Shown here one piece after another: positions 50,584 through 63,201 of a DNA stretch of 64,000 nucleotides (position 1 is its first letter; every line of letters begins with the position of its first letter). Origin of the DNA: Oscheius onirici. Lineage: Eukaryota > Nematoda > Chromadorea > Rhabditida > Rhabditidae. The notes beneath the pieces are model-generated. The model did not search any database, was not told where the DNA came from, and worked only from the letters and a program-made list of their open reading frames with translations. Where the stretch lies: NCBI GenBank assembly GCA_932521025.1, contig OW051468.1, positions 1,860,064 to 1,924,063 of the forward strand, in the 5' to 3' direction. Made by a program: the position numbers and the translations under genes.

Positions 50584-50902
50584 ACATGTGCGCTTGGACC
50601 GGCTGGGATTGCCTTCAGTGCGGCGGGCAAAAGAAATTCAGCACGCTATTTTTCTGGTTTTTGTGTTTTCCCAGTAATTGTGCACAAATACCGACTAGCA
50701 CAGAAAAAAGTTAAGCGAAAAATGACAAATCCGCAAAGAAAAACAAAAATAAGACGAAATTCGCGAAAAAATCGACAAAATTCGTGTTTTTCATACGAAA
50801 ATTCAATTTTCTTTGCGGAAACAGAAAAATAGTGTGCTGAATTTCTTTTGCCCGCCGCACTGAAGGCAATTTTTTTCCCGGCCGGTCCAAGCGCACATGT
50901 CT
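50584..50902. repeat. Palindrome of about 320 bp (ACATGTGCGCTTGGACCGGC ends)
   Basis: The arms pair over more than 100 bp: ACATGTGCGCTTGGACCGGC, TTGCCTTCAGTGCGGCGGGC and AAAGAAATTCAGCACGCTAT each have an inverse copy on the right. Shares the CGGCGGGC..AATTC motif with 27803-28205. Trio intron. Confidence 0.85.
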
Positions 50903-51611
50903 GTCCCTGTCCCTGTTCCTCTCACTTCTTTCTCCGAACATTTTAATAGGCAAATACGATACGATCAGGGAAGTCCCCGTCTCTATCCTCTCGGCCCTCT
51001 TTCAGCCAGCTTATGGTTAGCCGTGTGAGAAAAAGTGTCTGCAAAAGCTGATTCTGTTGCACTTTTACAGTACTGCGACGGAGAAATATGTCTCTCCGAT
51101 TCGCAGTTTCCCTGTCTCTCTAAAACTCTCCCAAAACATCTGGCAGAACTTTTGTCATGAGCACATGTGGTCTCGGCGAGATCTCTATTGATCTCCTTCC
51201 ATCAGTAAGTCAAGAGACTCTTCTAACCAGCTGTGATCGTCCACTTCTTCAAAAAGCAATTGAGAATCAGTGTGTGTGTCTATCCCCTCCTCTCAATCTT
51301 TGACCCGCCACTTTTCTCGGCGATTTTCGTCTCGCCGTCGACGAGAGAGCAATTTCCTCTCCTTACCACAAGCGTTGCTTTCTCCAACTTTTTTTTATCC
51401 CTTCTTGTGAGAAAAGGCTCGTTGTGTGAAGAGTAAAAACTTTATTTGAGAGCTTGTATTTACTAGTTTGGTCAAAACTGGGCTCTGGATCACACCGTCT
51501 ATTCTAACCAGCTGGAGGCCCCAAATTCTGCCGCTTGTGTTTTTTTCGATCTTAGCCGTGAGATGCGAAAGTAACCATCAGATGTCCCAACTTTTTTTTA
51601 TAAACAACTCT

Positions 51612-51846
51612 AGTAGAAGCAGTAGAAGCACCCACTTTACGTAAGAAATACGCAATTACGTATTCCCGTTTTTTTCAGGGTCGAGACAACATTTTTCAGC
51701 TTTTTGATGTTCTGCAAAGTTATATAAGACGTCAGGGGCTACAACTTTGTAAAACATCACAAAGCCAAAAAATGTCGTCTTGATCCCGAAAAACGCGAAT
51801 ACGCAATTGCGTATTTTTTTACAGAAGGGTACTTCAAATAGAGGTA
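51612..51846. repeat. Foldback element of the TTCTGCAAAG family
   Basis: Same plan as 31569-31812: ATACGCAATTACGTATTC, then a centre with GATGTTCTGCAAAGTTAT against CTACAACTTTGTAAAACATC, then AATACGCAATTGCGTATT. The arms have diverged more. Confidence 0.8.
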
Positions 51847-52643
51847 GATCAACTGCTTTTTGAGAAAGGAACTCTCAATTTAAAACAAAAATAACACTGA
51901 AACGTGTTCACGTGCTGACGAGCATAGCAGGAGGCAGAGAGCTCTGTCCCTCTGACTCTCTCTTCTCTTCCCGCCTGCGCGCTCAGCAAACAGTCTCTCA
52001 ATCATCGGATACAGGCGAACCTCCCCGGGAAGCCCTTTTCCCATTCAATTCGAATTTCTATTCACTGTCTCCTAATAATCCTTTTGCTCTTTTTCCTACT
52101 GTCTTTCGATTTTTCTGGAAAAAATTTAAAACTCTAATATACTTTTTCGTTGGCTTATGAAATGTAGTCTTGACTGCCATTTTTTTTTTTACGGAAAATG
52201 ATTTTTTTTTGTCTGATGCTTTGGAAATCAGTGCATGTTTCATAATGCTTCTTTCAAAACACAGTCGGGCTCCTGTTTTCAAATTTTTGCGGATTTCTCA
52301 AACATCATTCGATTGAGCAATATTTTGAAAGGCGCTCTCGGGTCTCCCCATATCCTATCATCATCACTCCAGAGCTCTCACTTGACTCTCTGTCAATAAG
52401 ATCTCAATTGGCGGCCTTTCTCTCTCTTCCAGGTCCCCCTATCTCTCTGTGACTCTTGGTTTCAGCTCCGGAAATTAGGGGGCATTTCCCCTCTCCTCCT
52501 CAGAAGTTTTCTGACTCTCTGACTCTCTCTGACTCTCTGTCTTTCTGACTCTCTGACTCTCTGACCCTCTGACCCTCCCTCAACCTCATTCCAGTCTCTC
52601 ATACTCTCACACTCTCACTTTCTGAAAACTCATTCCTCTCAGG

Positions 52644-55600
52644 ATGAGACGGTCGCGAACGGTCGATACAGAGGAAAAGGACAGTCCCGTGAAAAATGGC
52701 AGCTCACCGAAATCGCCACAAGAGAACGGTGGCAGTAGGCGACAGAGATGGAGTTTTGCTCTGAAACGGCGCTGGTTCAGTTCCAGTTCCTCGAGAGCCA
52801 GTCATGACTCTTCCCCAACTGGCAGTCCTACGACTGACCCGACGGGACCGATGGTCTCGCCGCGAAAAACTACATTGGGCTCGAGTAATTTAGGTAAAGA
52901 AAAGGGTGAAAAATGATAAAAACTGTCTTTTTTACCTCTCTGTAACCATTCATTTTCAGATCAACCGTCGTCCTCTACTGATCGTCCCGATGCCTCCTCG
53001 AACAACGGTGTCGTCAAGCGGAAATCCCTCAGGTTGGTTCTTCAACAGAAATTTGAGAGGCCGATTTCTGAAAAGAGAGCCCAAAGAGCGTAGTTTCTCT
53101 CTTACTGTGCCAAAGCGCCACGCACACTCGAAACTGTTTTGTTTGCAATGGTTGATGACGGCCACACGGGGGACGTCCGGGGTAGCTCTCTGTGGCAGAA
53201 ACCTGGGAGTGATGGGGACAGAGAGACAGAGGGACTGCGACTCAGAAAGATAGAGAGACAGAGAGTCAGAGAGATTGAGAGACTGAGAGTCAGAGAGTCT
53301 GATATAGATAGACAGAGAGTTAGAGAGACAGAGGGACTGAGAATCAGAGAATCAGGACTGATAGACAGAACCACAGAGTCAGAGAGTCAGAGGGACAGAG
53401 AGACAGAGAGACAGACGGCTTGAGAATCAGAGAGTCGGAGAGTCAAAAACACAGGGACAGAGAGACAAAGAGACCGAGACTCAGAAAGACAGAGAGTCAA
53501 AGAGACAAAGAGTCAGAGAGACAGAGAGTCGGAGAGACTGAGAGACAGACAATCAGAGAGTCAGCGAGGCAAAAAGACAGAGGGACAAACGGACAGAGAA
53601 ACTCTGGACAACAGGAAGCGGCTCACTAATTTTTCCAATGCCATTTCCCCTGTCGTATACTTCCTCATCCTTAATTCCAGTCGAGAGCCTATTTGTCTTC
53701 AATTTCGGGGCCAAATATCTTGGGGATTAATTGGAGGGGCACAAGTCCTCCTTCATCTCTCCTTTCTCCGCCGCCATTTTCTAAGCTTTCCCCTCCTCAA
53801 AGATGTTCAAAAGTGTTCCGAAAGCAAGACCCCGAGAACTGATGAGTCCCTCGAGAATCGTTTTTGACTTTAGGCTCGCTGAAAACGATTTCACATGCAT
53901 TTTTATGATATTTGTTTGCGTTAATGTCATCCCCAGAGACTGCAAAAGGGTCGTCACTTTCAGCTGTGAAAAGCTCGGATGCTTGAAGAGACACCTTTTG
54001 GAGGAAAGACAATAATTTGCAGGGGTGGCAAGATGCATTTGAAAAAGGCAAAAAGGATTTGAGTAGTTAGGAATCGAACCTTTTTTGTGACCTTTTTTGT
54101 CGCAGTCTTAGCCATGAGGCAAAATTTTTCGCTTTTGTCTGGAAACTCCATAATGATGGACTCGGTTTTATATCGTATTTTCATATTTCCTTCCTGTAGG
54201 TTTGAAGAACACATTTTAAAGCTTGACACACTTCTGCAAAAATGTAGATTTTTACACGACCAGCTGTCTACGACGGCTTTCGACGCCCTTGCGCCTACGG
54301 CGCTCAAGTACGTAACAACGGCCGTCCAAATTTTGACACCATCGCGCATTAGATAGTTTAGATTCACCCAGACGCGTTCCCCTCAAAAACCTCTCGTTCA
54401 ATAAAAGATTAATATGACAATACTTGACATGTTACGCTAGTCTCGACAACTGCGGACACCACTACAGACAGACAGACAGACAGACGGACACCATTGCACT
54501 TTAGTAAAGAAAAATCTACAACTTTCTAGAACATTGCAAAGACAAAAAATGCTGTTTTGGGTCCTAAAAATTCTTCAGAATCTGTACTACTGACTCTATG
54601 ACGAGAAACTCAGGACTTGTGACAAAATCTGTCATTTTCAGCCCGACGCTTTGATTTCTGAACTTTTCCATGTTCTGCAACGTTGAAGAGAATTAAAAAA
54701 CCTACAACTTTCTAGAACATGCCAAAGCTCGAAGATGTTGTCTTCAGTCTCAAGAACTGCCCTCAATGACTCACACCAAATCCCCAAGGCTAGAGTTTCT
54801 TCTGCAAAACATAGCGACTGTGACTCATCACACTGTCTCTCTTTTGGAAGATTCTCTCGCTCATTTCTGCCGCCGCCCTTCTCGGTCTGAACTCGTTTCA
54901 CGCCACGGCCGGCCGGTCTCTCTCTCCGCGTGTGTCTTCCAAGCCTTTTGACCTACTTTCAGTTTTTTTCCATTCACTTTTTTTCAACTTAAAAGTTTCC
55001 ATGTGACCCTCCACCACCATCAAAACCGGTAAATATTGTCCACAGGTCTCTCAAGTACACAGGTCTTTTCAATAGGCCTCAATTGGCGCGGGTCTCGGGG
55101 GTGTCGACACAATTTTTTTCTCTGCGGACTGTTTTCGTCTTCTCCTGTTTTTCTCGCCTATCAGTGCATTTATAGGCTATTTTTTATGATAAAGCGAGCC
55201 CCCAAGCAATTAATGGTTATCTATCTTCATCAGACCGACCAAAGCACCCGCCGCCCGAATAGCGTAGTCAGCAGGCTTGTTGATTCCGGGTTGTTGCGCT
55301 GCGGCGGCTAAAAAAATTCATTTCGCATTTTTTAGCCCGCCGCAAAGTCCAATCTGGGCGCAGCGCAGGTTTTCAACAAGTCTGGTAGTCGGTTAGTAGT
55401 TAGACTGCAAAATTTAACATGCCGCAAGTTCGATTCCAATTGATTAAACTTTTTTTTGCCTTTTTTCTAAAGTTCTCAAGAGCACTTCTCAGGATTATTG
55501 CGCCTAGATTTCGATACCTCCGGCACTTTACTTTGCGCGCCAAATTCGAGCGGGGGGTAGAGGTCCTGTCTAAAAAAAGTGAATAAAAAATCTGGGAGGA

Positions 55601-57022
55601 GTAGCTGAACTCCCACATTTTATTGACACTTCCGGCACCTGATCGGACTCCCACAGAGACCATCTCAAATACCCAGACCAACATCATTTCGCTAATATCA
55701 GTAACTTGTTACTCTCTTGAAACTCTGGTGCTACGCCCGCCTATGAAAATACTGCCGTGATTTTTTTCCACGGCCAGAACAAAAATTTTGGGTGACTCTT
55801 TTTGATAAATCGTCTTACCTTAAAACTTGTTTGAAGACAATTCTTAAATAAGTTAAAACTTTTCCAGCGTTAAACTTTGTAAAGACAATCAACCTCTGAT
55901 CGCTCCATTTAGTTCTTTCGTTTATAGAAAAGACGACGCCAAAAAAGAGCGCCAGATCAATGTTGTGCGACAACTGTCAACAAGAAAATAATGTTTTCAT
56001 TTTCGGAAAATGTGAAAACGTCAGACTATTCGGCGAAGACGGAGCTTATGCCAAAATTATCAGGGTACCGTTGTTGTCTCCTGCTCTAGATGTTCCTCTT
56101 TTGCAAATTTTCTGGAAACTTCAGAGCACTTCTCCCCACAAAAACACCTTTTCCTTTCTTCACTTTTTTCCCATTCGACCCCAAAAAAGGCAGAAAATTG
56201 AAAGAGTGCCTTTCCGCCTCTGGCCGTAGACATACTCGTGACCCCATGACTTTGAATTCATGAATTTTTTGGCATTTTTGATGTTCTACAAAGTTGTAGC
56301 TTTTGATCAGAGCTACAATTTTGCAGAACATTGTTAAGCTGAAAAATCACTCCCTGAACCGAAATTTCGGCCTTGAAATGGCAGACCTCTGTATGCATCC
56401 AGTTGATATTTTGCTGTGTTCAGACATCACCAACAAACCTTTTTACATCAACCGATCATGCATTTTTTCCTTTAAAAACTTTGAGACCTTTTTCTTCCTC
56501 TTTCATAACCTTTTCCAAATTTTCCCCTCTCTCTCCCCTCTCGGTGTAATGATGACATCACAACACCCACAATAAGAAAGAATTCTCTCTGGTTTAGGTC
56601 AGCCCAAACAGATTGTTTGTGTCGGTGTCTGTGTGTTTCCCAGTGGGAGGGACACAGTGAAAGAACGGAAAACTGTCCCCACCGCCGCCTTCTCGACCAG
56701 CAATGCCATGTGCTAATCTGCTGCCTCGCTGCAAGAGCAGTCTGAAACGAATGAGGTAGTGTCACTAATCCTATTCACTTTTTTGTTGACAGGGAAGTGT
56801 AGCGAGAAATTGAAAGAGTATTGTTGGAAAGGGGAGACTTTTGAAAGGACTCTGTACTCTGTCCTTTGAACATTACTGTAGAGTCTGGACAAAAATTTTG
56901 ACCTCTTTGGGGTCTGTGAACTTGTGGGTCTATCTGTACGTCCCTGTTTGTTTGGATCTGGAGACTGTTCGAGGAACTGTCTCTTGACGGTCTCTCTTGT
57001 ACATAATGAGACTCATCCCTTA

Positions 57023-57093
<71 letters not shown>

Positions 57094-60000
57094 ATATACG
57101 GGAGCCGCATGCGATTATACATATTTTCTCGTCTATTATTGATGCGCCGGCTCGGCCATGTGCCCCGGAGTTCCTTAACTGCTTTCTTGGCAAAGTTTTG
57201 ACAGCCTCCGGAGATGAGTCGCTCGCCTCGCCGAAAAAAAAAACTGAGCGCAGTCTCTGTCCTTCTCTCTCTGTTTTTCGGGCCCGGTGTGAGCACAGGG
57301 GGGGAGCTCCTTCCAATCAATAGCCAGCAGGCCCCGGAGCAAGGGGCTCCAAGAGAAGCCCACACCGCCACACGGCTATACTTAATAGGAAGGGGGCTTG
57401 GAGAGAGAGAGAGGCGGAGTCTGAAAAGAGAGGGAAAGAGAGTGAGAAGAAGATTCTCCTCGCTTTCGTCACGGCAACCCAGCCCCCTTATCACTATTTT
57501 CTATTCTCATGGGATCTAAGATTTTAGGCATTTCCTAGTGGTCATCATTTTGGGATAGGTCTCACTTTTTATGGATGTAGTCTATTTTTTGACCTGACAG
57601 GATCTAAGTATTGGAAATTTAGTTATTTTGAAAAGTTTTCCATTGAGTTTTTTGTTCAGTTGCTCTGAAAAATTGAACTCTTTGACAACTGATTTTCTTT
57701 GAACTTTCTAGTTTTCTTACTGTAATGAGGCAGTAGTCTTGTATGCCTGTACTACCTCCATTGATGTTTTTTTTGGCTTTTTGGCCGATAAATAAACAGT
57801 ATCCGAGACAGAGATTGACCGAGTTACAGTAACAGTTGAAGAAGAGTCTGACAGAGACAGAGAATAGAGAGTCAGAGGGATGTAGGGCAGAGTCAGAGAG
57901 ACGGACTGTCAGAAGAACAGGATGAGAGACAGTATGACCGGTGTTCTAGACACACACACTCTCTCTTTCTATAATAGTTCTTTTGACTGTCTCTTGATTG
58001 TCTCTCTGTCTGAGTAGATGGGGACAGAGATGACCAGTGTTCCAGACAATGTTCATGTCTTTCACAGACTGTCTTCCCCACAGACTTTTTTCCCGACTTT
58101 CACTGTCTCTCTGAGTGCAGTAACAGTCCAGTAATCGGTTCAATAACTATCCAGTCAGTACAGTAAAAACTTTCATCCAGCTCTACAGTCCAGAAACTAT
58201 CCAGTAGATTGAGTGCAGACGCGGCTTCCAATAACAGTAGTCGGCTTTCTTAGCAGAAAGTTTCCAAAAACTGTAAAAGTAACCCAAGTTTGAAGGTAGT
58301 TTTCAATAACAACCCCCCGTTTCCAGGCGCATCTTTACCAACTCGGCCAAGGAGCAGAAGAACAGTACTGCCACTAGTAGCTCACAGCCACAGCAGCCCT
58401 CATCTTCCGCTCCACTTGCCTGCCAGGTAGGTGTTTATCTTCGAGAGAGAGAGAGAGATGAGATGCTAATTGCTTCAATTCGAGTATTGACAGAGAGAGA
58501 GGAAGAGGAGGCGTGTGAAAAGGGATCTCCGGCTCCTTCCTCCTTCATTCGAGAGCGAGAGCTCACTTCACGGGAGATTCATAACGACTCTCTGATTTTC
58601 CTCGCCTTTTTTTTAGTTTTAAGCCTCTTTATGATCTAAATCCTGAAGAATACAGTAGCTCAAAATCTAAAGCTACTTTGATAGAAACCAGCAGTCTTTA
58701 GATAGTAGAGAGATTTTGAAAGGCGAAGAATTTCGGGATCGTTAGGGTTTCTCGTTTTTTTTTATTCTGTTGCTCGAAAACTAAGCTTCTGGTTAAAGAG
58801 TAGGGAAATTCATAAAACTAGATCTTGTTCCCGAAAAGGCCTGTAAAAAACGACCAGTGACTCACCGTCATGAGGCTCTAGCAGGGCCGAAACCCGGAGA
58901 ACTTTCCACGTCTCTTTCCTTTTGACGTATTTGAAGTCAGCTCATTCTAAAGAGAGAGCAATATAGTCTGTTCAAAAAGTAGAGAGCATCCTTTGAATTG
59001 GCCCGCTCTTTTTCTATAGAACATCTTTCGGGGCTGACTCTCGGTCAAAATGTTCGTTTGAAAAAGGTCACTTTGCAAAAATGTTGGCTGAGTATCTAAT
59101 GATTTTGGATATATCAATTTGGCTACAGCACATGCACATTGGATACTCAGCCAAGATTTTTGTAAAATGACCTCCTTCAAATCGAACACTTTTACCGCGA
59201 ATCAGCTTCCATTTTTCAAATAAAAACGAGAGGGAAGCGAAATTGTACCATGTTATCATTGAATAGTCAGCGAAAAAGGGCTTTTTCCTTGCTGTTGGTG
59301 AAATCTAAACAAAACATATAGAAACATTCATTCAACCCGATTGATCTTTCACCGAGCGTCGCGCACTGTTGATTCCTGCCCAGCGCTCGCGTCCGATTTC
59401 TGCAAAAGAAAACAATCTTTTACCGAAGCTTTCCCGAAGTTTTCCTTCCTATTTTGAAACCAATAGCCTTTTTCGAATTCCTGACATACTTCAATTGTTC
59501 TGAAGTAGACCCCCTCATTCTCTCACCCTCTCCCTCTCTCAAAAGGGTCCTTTTGATTTTGTTGAGAGATTAAGCAGCCCTCGGCACACTTCAGTTTTAC
59601 TGCTCACTCTCACTCTCAACACATTCATTCCTCTCCGCGGGCCCAAAAGAAGAGGTTCTTCAGTTTTTTTTTGATTTATGGTGCCAATTTGGGAAACCTT
59701 TTACTTGGATTGTGGGAGGCTGAGAGAGAGATAGAGGGACAGAAAGACAGAGCAGGCATGGCAAACCTGGCCCGAAATCAGGCCAGCTTCGGCACGGTGT
59801 CAACTTTGCGGCGGGCTAAAAAAAATTCATTTCGCATATGTTTCTGATTTTTCTTGTTTAACAATACTTTGTAATAGACATGGGAACGGGCCGGGCCGAG
59901 ATTTCAGGGCAAAGGGCCTGGGCCGGCCCACCAGGGCCCGCTCCCCACACTTGGCCATCGGACCGGGATCAGACCAAAAATGAAGCTGGTCATATTACAG

Positions 60001-63000
60001 TGCATTTTAGCGTATTTTAGAACTAAATAGATGAATAGTAATTTTGTTATGTTTTGCTGACCTTTTTCACTAAAAATGATGAGAAATTGCTCATTTTGGT
60101 CAAAAAAACACCCTTTTTTTTCTAAAAATTTTCCAAATCTCGGCCCAGGCCCGGCCCACTCCCATGCCTACTTTGTAGGGTAAGATCTAATTATGACATA
60201 ATTTTTTTTTCGAGAAAGCAGAAAACTGACAACGAAAAAGGAGGAATCTTCGGATTTTCCGAGGATTTCGTTGAAATCTTCAAAAAACTTTCGTTTTCTT
60301 CTCTTTTCGTCGTCAGTTTTCTGTTTTCTCGTAATTTTTTTGATGTCATAATTAGATCTGACCCTTCAAAGTATTGTTAAACAAGAAAAATCAGAAATAA
60401 GTGCGAAATGAATTTTTTTAGGCCGCCGCAAAGTTGACACCTGGCCGAAGATGGCCTGATTCCCGGTCAGGTTTGCCTGGACAGTGGAACAGACAGTAGT
60501 CCCTAATTATGAACCTCCTCACAACACAAAGAGAGTGAAATGCAACCCGACACGCTATGTGATTCGGTTTCGAAAAGAGGGCAGACATGATTAGCTTGGG
60601 GGGCGGCCAATTGGCTTGTTTACCTACTACTGCCTACTACTGCCAGAAGATTCCACTTGATCTCAGGATCTCTAACCTTTTACGTTATTTTTTCCAGGAA
60701 CCATCGTCCGTCTCGGCAACAGCCCCAGCACCAACAACACCGACCCGATCGCTTCCAGTTGAGGTTTGCATCCTCTTTTTTTTGAGAACTCTCAGTAGGT
60801 GGTCTGAAAAGGGAGAGAGGAGGAGCTATTCTTATTCAAGAGGGGGCGGACTGGTTTCTCAGTTGAGAGTTTTGTGATTTCGGTTGAACTCTGTCTCTTT
60901 CTGTCTCTCTGTCTCTCTCCCACCCAGTCTCAATAGCTTGATGTCTGATGCCTTCACAGCTCTTTGGAAAAGCTCCCCCTCATCCTCCCTCTGACGACTT
61001 CATATAACCGGAAAAGTTCAAAAAACGTACTGGTTTTATGGAAAGGTTCTGGAAAAGGGCCAGTGCTCTTTCTGTCTCTCTCTCTCTCTCTCTCCCCATT
61101 GTGATTACGTGTCCTCCCTGTTTTTGTCCTCACTCTCTCCCCTAAGACGTCGTTGATTGCGTTCTGAGACTGCGTTTGCCAAACAAATTATTCGCTGGTC
61201 TCGTGTGTTCCTCCTCTTTTCTGACAAAAATACCTATGCCGTTTGACTTGTTTTGTGACATTCAAATCAGTTTGCGCCGGGGGCAAAATATGGGACAAGC
61301 ATGCATTTTCCAGCTTTGTGATGTTCTGAAAAGTTGTAGAATAGATCAAAATCTACAATTTTTCAGAACATCAAAAATCTGTAAAATGCTGTCTTCGACC
61401 AGAAAACGGCGCGTACGCAATTGCGTACTCTTTAAGAAAAATATGTATACAGCAACCATTTTTCGCCCAAAAAATCCAATTTTCCCGCATTTTTAGGCTC
61501 AATTTAGAATTTTTAAGACTATATCAACCATTTTCAGGTCCCCGTGATAGTGAGCAGTCCGGCAGCCGAGTCGACTACTACTACCTCAGCTGACGACGAG
61601 CCTCTGGAAGGTGGGTCCTTTTTATATATTTTTTTGAGTGTCTGGCTCGGGAAACCTTAAAAAGTTTACCCTTTTCCTTCCCTTGAAATCAATTCTAAGA
61701 CGGAACACTGAGGGGAAAAAAAGTTAGTCTTGTCTCGTGTCGATTCATCACCTGGGGCATGTTTATTTATATGTTGGCAGGAGTCGTACACTCCAGGGCC
61801 GCAGTCTTTGACCCTGATAATCAGGGACTCAAAATATGACAAATTTATTAATCACGACGGGATCCTCTGTAAGCTGACTGCAATGAAAGCGACCCAAAGT
61901 ACACCGTAACCAGCACATAGAATTCTTCTCCTTTTGCTATGAGCTGCCTTTTTGGTTTTGAAATCTTCTGGAAGCTTCAACAGTCCGAACGCTATGTAGT
62001 TGAAGAGAAAAAGCAATGAAGTTGTAGAAAAAATGGGAATTTGTGAATTTACTTTAGCGTAGGAGGCATCAAGTTTTGCCTTTTCGTCCAAAGTTTCATA
62101 GAAACCGAGATTACCATAGATCTGTAGAATTTATATTAAAATTGAGGGACAGGGACAGGGATATCTACTCACCTTGATGGCGCAGCATAGAAATCCATCG
62201 CCTAGGAGAAAAAGTCCGAAAAGAATGACGAGATGGACGACATAGACCAAAAACTTTGGATGTAATTAAAATATAAATAAAAAACGAACACGGACACGTT
62301 TTGCACTAAAAATTGTCAAAAAAATTGACTTTCTCAGTACCAAATTCTAAAGTTTTCCATGGCCCAAGACATTTCCAAACTTCTTTCCGTCTATTCACCA
62401 ACCCGGAAATTTTTGAATTGTTCGTGTCCGCTGTTCGTCGGATGAACTTTTGGACATGCGGACGTCCGTGTTCCGTTCGACTTCGAACAAAAAGTGCTCT
62501 GTTCGGTATGTGTTCGGTTCGACCTAAAAAAATTATGCGACTGTTCGGTCTGTGTTCGTGGTCGCTCAAAAATCAGCTGTCCGCCCAACCTTGATTCTTA
62601 TACTGACAGTGAGTCTTGTTCCCTGGTTTTTTCTGATCCAGACTGTCTTCAATGTGACCCTCAATTTACCAGTCTAACTGACTCTCTGACTCTCTGTCCG
62701 GATCTAGAGTCTAGATGTTTCAGTCACAGTTCCTGACAACCTAATTTCCCAGTTTGTCGCTGTCTCCCACTGAACCCAGTCGGAGAGACCACCTACTGTT
62801 TTTCTTCTACTTTTCAAATTTCGAAGACCATCATGAAGCTGGAAAATGCATGCCTCTGAACTAGAAAATTATGGTTTCTTCTCAAAGTCTCAAGTAGGAG
62901 GAAGGGTTGACGCGAGCTCACATCTATTTGTGGAATAAAATTTGACTTCCAGAGCTTTGCAATTTTAGAATTTCCGAAACAGTAACTGTCTAGAATCCCT

Positions 63001-63201
63001 CCCAATCATTTTTCTCACCCCTCTCAAAGCAGGGCGGGTGTCCTAAGCGGATTTAGGAGGAAGTCCCGTTCGTCTAATTTGTCTGATGTCAATCTAGAGC
63101 TCTCTCTCTCTCACTTTCTCTCTCTCTGAATCGAATAATTTTCAGGTCTTCCCCCGCCTATGGAAGAGCTGTCCGCCCTCAACAGCACGACGGCACACAT
63201 G
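52644..63201 (+). CDS. unc-73 (TRIO): Ser/Pro-rich linker exons of the Trio gene (possible second start)
   Basis: Exons 52644-52893, 52960-53032, 58327-58426, 60698-60763, 61538-61610 and 63146-63201 join in one frame and leave in phase 0 toward exons beyond the window. They encode low-complexity sequence: SPVKNGSSPKSPQENGGSRR, WSFALKRRWFSSSSSRASHD, Gln/Ser/Thr/Pro stretches, and finally GLPPPMEELSALNS, which resembles the LPPPM segment before DH2 in vertebrate Trio. The first exon carries an ATG one base behind the acceptor CTCTCAG. Its entry phase (2) does not fit the SH3 exon (phase 1), so this may be the first exon of a C-terminal isoform, as exists for worm UNC-73, or a short exon is missing. 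The DH2-PH2 unit is not in the window. Confidence 0.7.
53215..53612 (+). repeat. GAGAGACAGAGAGTCA-type purine-rich simple repeat
   Basis: About 400 bp of degenerate GACAGAGAGTCAGAG units in a Trio intron. Confidence 0.9.
54062..54117 (-). tRNA. tRNA-like fragment
   Basis: Minus strand: CTCATGGCTAAGACTGCGAC and B box GGTTCGATTCC, then CCTTTTTG. Shorter than a tRNA and with an internal AAAAAAGGT repeat. Confidence 0.3.
54513..54765. repeat. Diverged foldback of the TTCTGCAAAG family
   Basis: AATCTACAACTTTCTAGAAC on the left, CATGTTCTGCAACGTTGAAG in the middle, and CCTACAACTTTCTAGAACAT on the right. It looks like two partly overlapping hairpins. Confidence 0.6.
55372..55439 (+). tRNA. tRNA-like fragment
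   Basis: AGTCGGTTAGTAGTTAGAC, then ACTGCAAAATT and B box AGTTCGATTCC, followed by a run of eight T. Probably a tRNA-derived remnant. Confidence 0.3.
56258..56352. repeat. Foldback of the TTCTGCAAAG family
   Basis: GATGTTCTACAAAGTTGTAG against GCTACAATTTTGCAGAACAT, loop about 16 bases. Confidence 0.7.
57027..57090 (+). repeat. CT dinucleotide repeat
   Basis: About 32 CT units, uninterrupted, in a Trio intron. Confidence 0.95.
58960..59260. repeat. Diverged foldback with GGATACTCAGCCAA motif
   Basis: TTGGCTGAGTATCTAATG on the left and CATTGGATACTCAGCCAA on the right form the centre. Related sequence (GGATACTCAGCC) is near 38068 and GGCTGAGTATC near 23938. Confidence 0.6.
59753..60480. repeat. 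Second copy of the CCAGGCATGGCAAAC palindrome, interrupted
   Basis: Same arms as 27803-28205 (GCAGGCATGGCAAACCTGGC and GGTCAGGTTTGCCTGG), with an insertion at 59874-60168. Confidence 0.8.
59874..60168. mobile_element. MITE nested in a palindrome, 9-bp target duplication
   Basis: A 295-bp GC-rich-ended element with inverted arms ACATGGGAACGGGCCGGGCC and its approximate inverse. It is flanked on both sides by TACTTTGTA, while the uninterrupted copy at 27803-28205 has this sequence once. A 9-bp duplication suits Mutator-like elements. A partial inverted copy lies at 38820-38935. Confidence 0.75.
61270..61425. repeat. Foldback of the TTCTGCAAAG family
   Basis: GATGTTCTGAAAAGTTGTAG against CTACAATTTTTCAGAACATC. 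The right arm continues to GTACGCAATTGCGTAC, the motif seen in the longer copies. Confidence 0.7.
61852..62265 (-). CDS. Nested membrane protein gene, 3' part, inside a Trio intron
   Basis: Minus-strand exon 62121-61852 (90 codons to the stop) is preceded by an exon ending at 62173 with donor AAG|gtgagt and starting near 62265. Joined, they read KFLVYVVHLVILFGLFLLGD, a first membrane span, then IYGNLGFYETLDEKAKLDAS, a second span (LLFLFNYIAFGLL), a basic loop (KTKKAAHSKRRR) and a third span (GYGVLWVAFIAVSLQ). It lies opposite to Trio within the intron 61611-63145. No ATG was found in frame upstream, so a 5' exon is missing from this model or the gene is partial. Family not recognised. Confidence 0.5.
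62290..62595. repeat. Degenerate TGTTCGGT-rich repeat
   Basis: About 300 bp rich in GTTCGGT/GTGTTCG motifs and ending TGTCCGCCCAACC. It resembles the internal-repeat MITE plan at 42015-42316, but terminal repeats and a target duplication were not found. Confidence 0.4.

Larger units (their letters stand above)
49183..52642. other. Trio intron between SH3 and linker exons
   Basis: Phase considerations imply that either a short exon is hidden here or a new transcript starts at its end. Only repeats were recognised (foldbacks at 49865 and 51612, palindrome at 50584). Confidence 0.5.
53033..58326. other. Trio intron between linker exons
   Basis: 5.3 kb with simple repeats, foldbacks (54513, 56258), two tRNA-like fragments and a CT repeat. 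No exon recognised. Confidence 0.5.
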
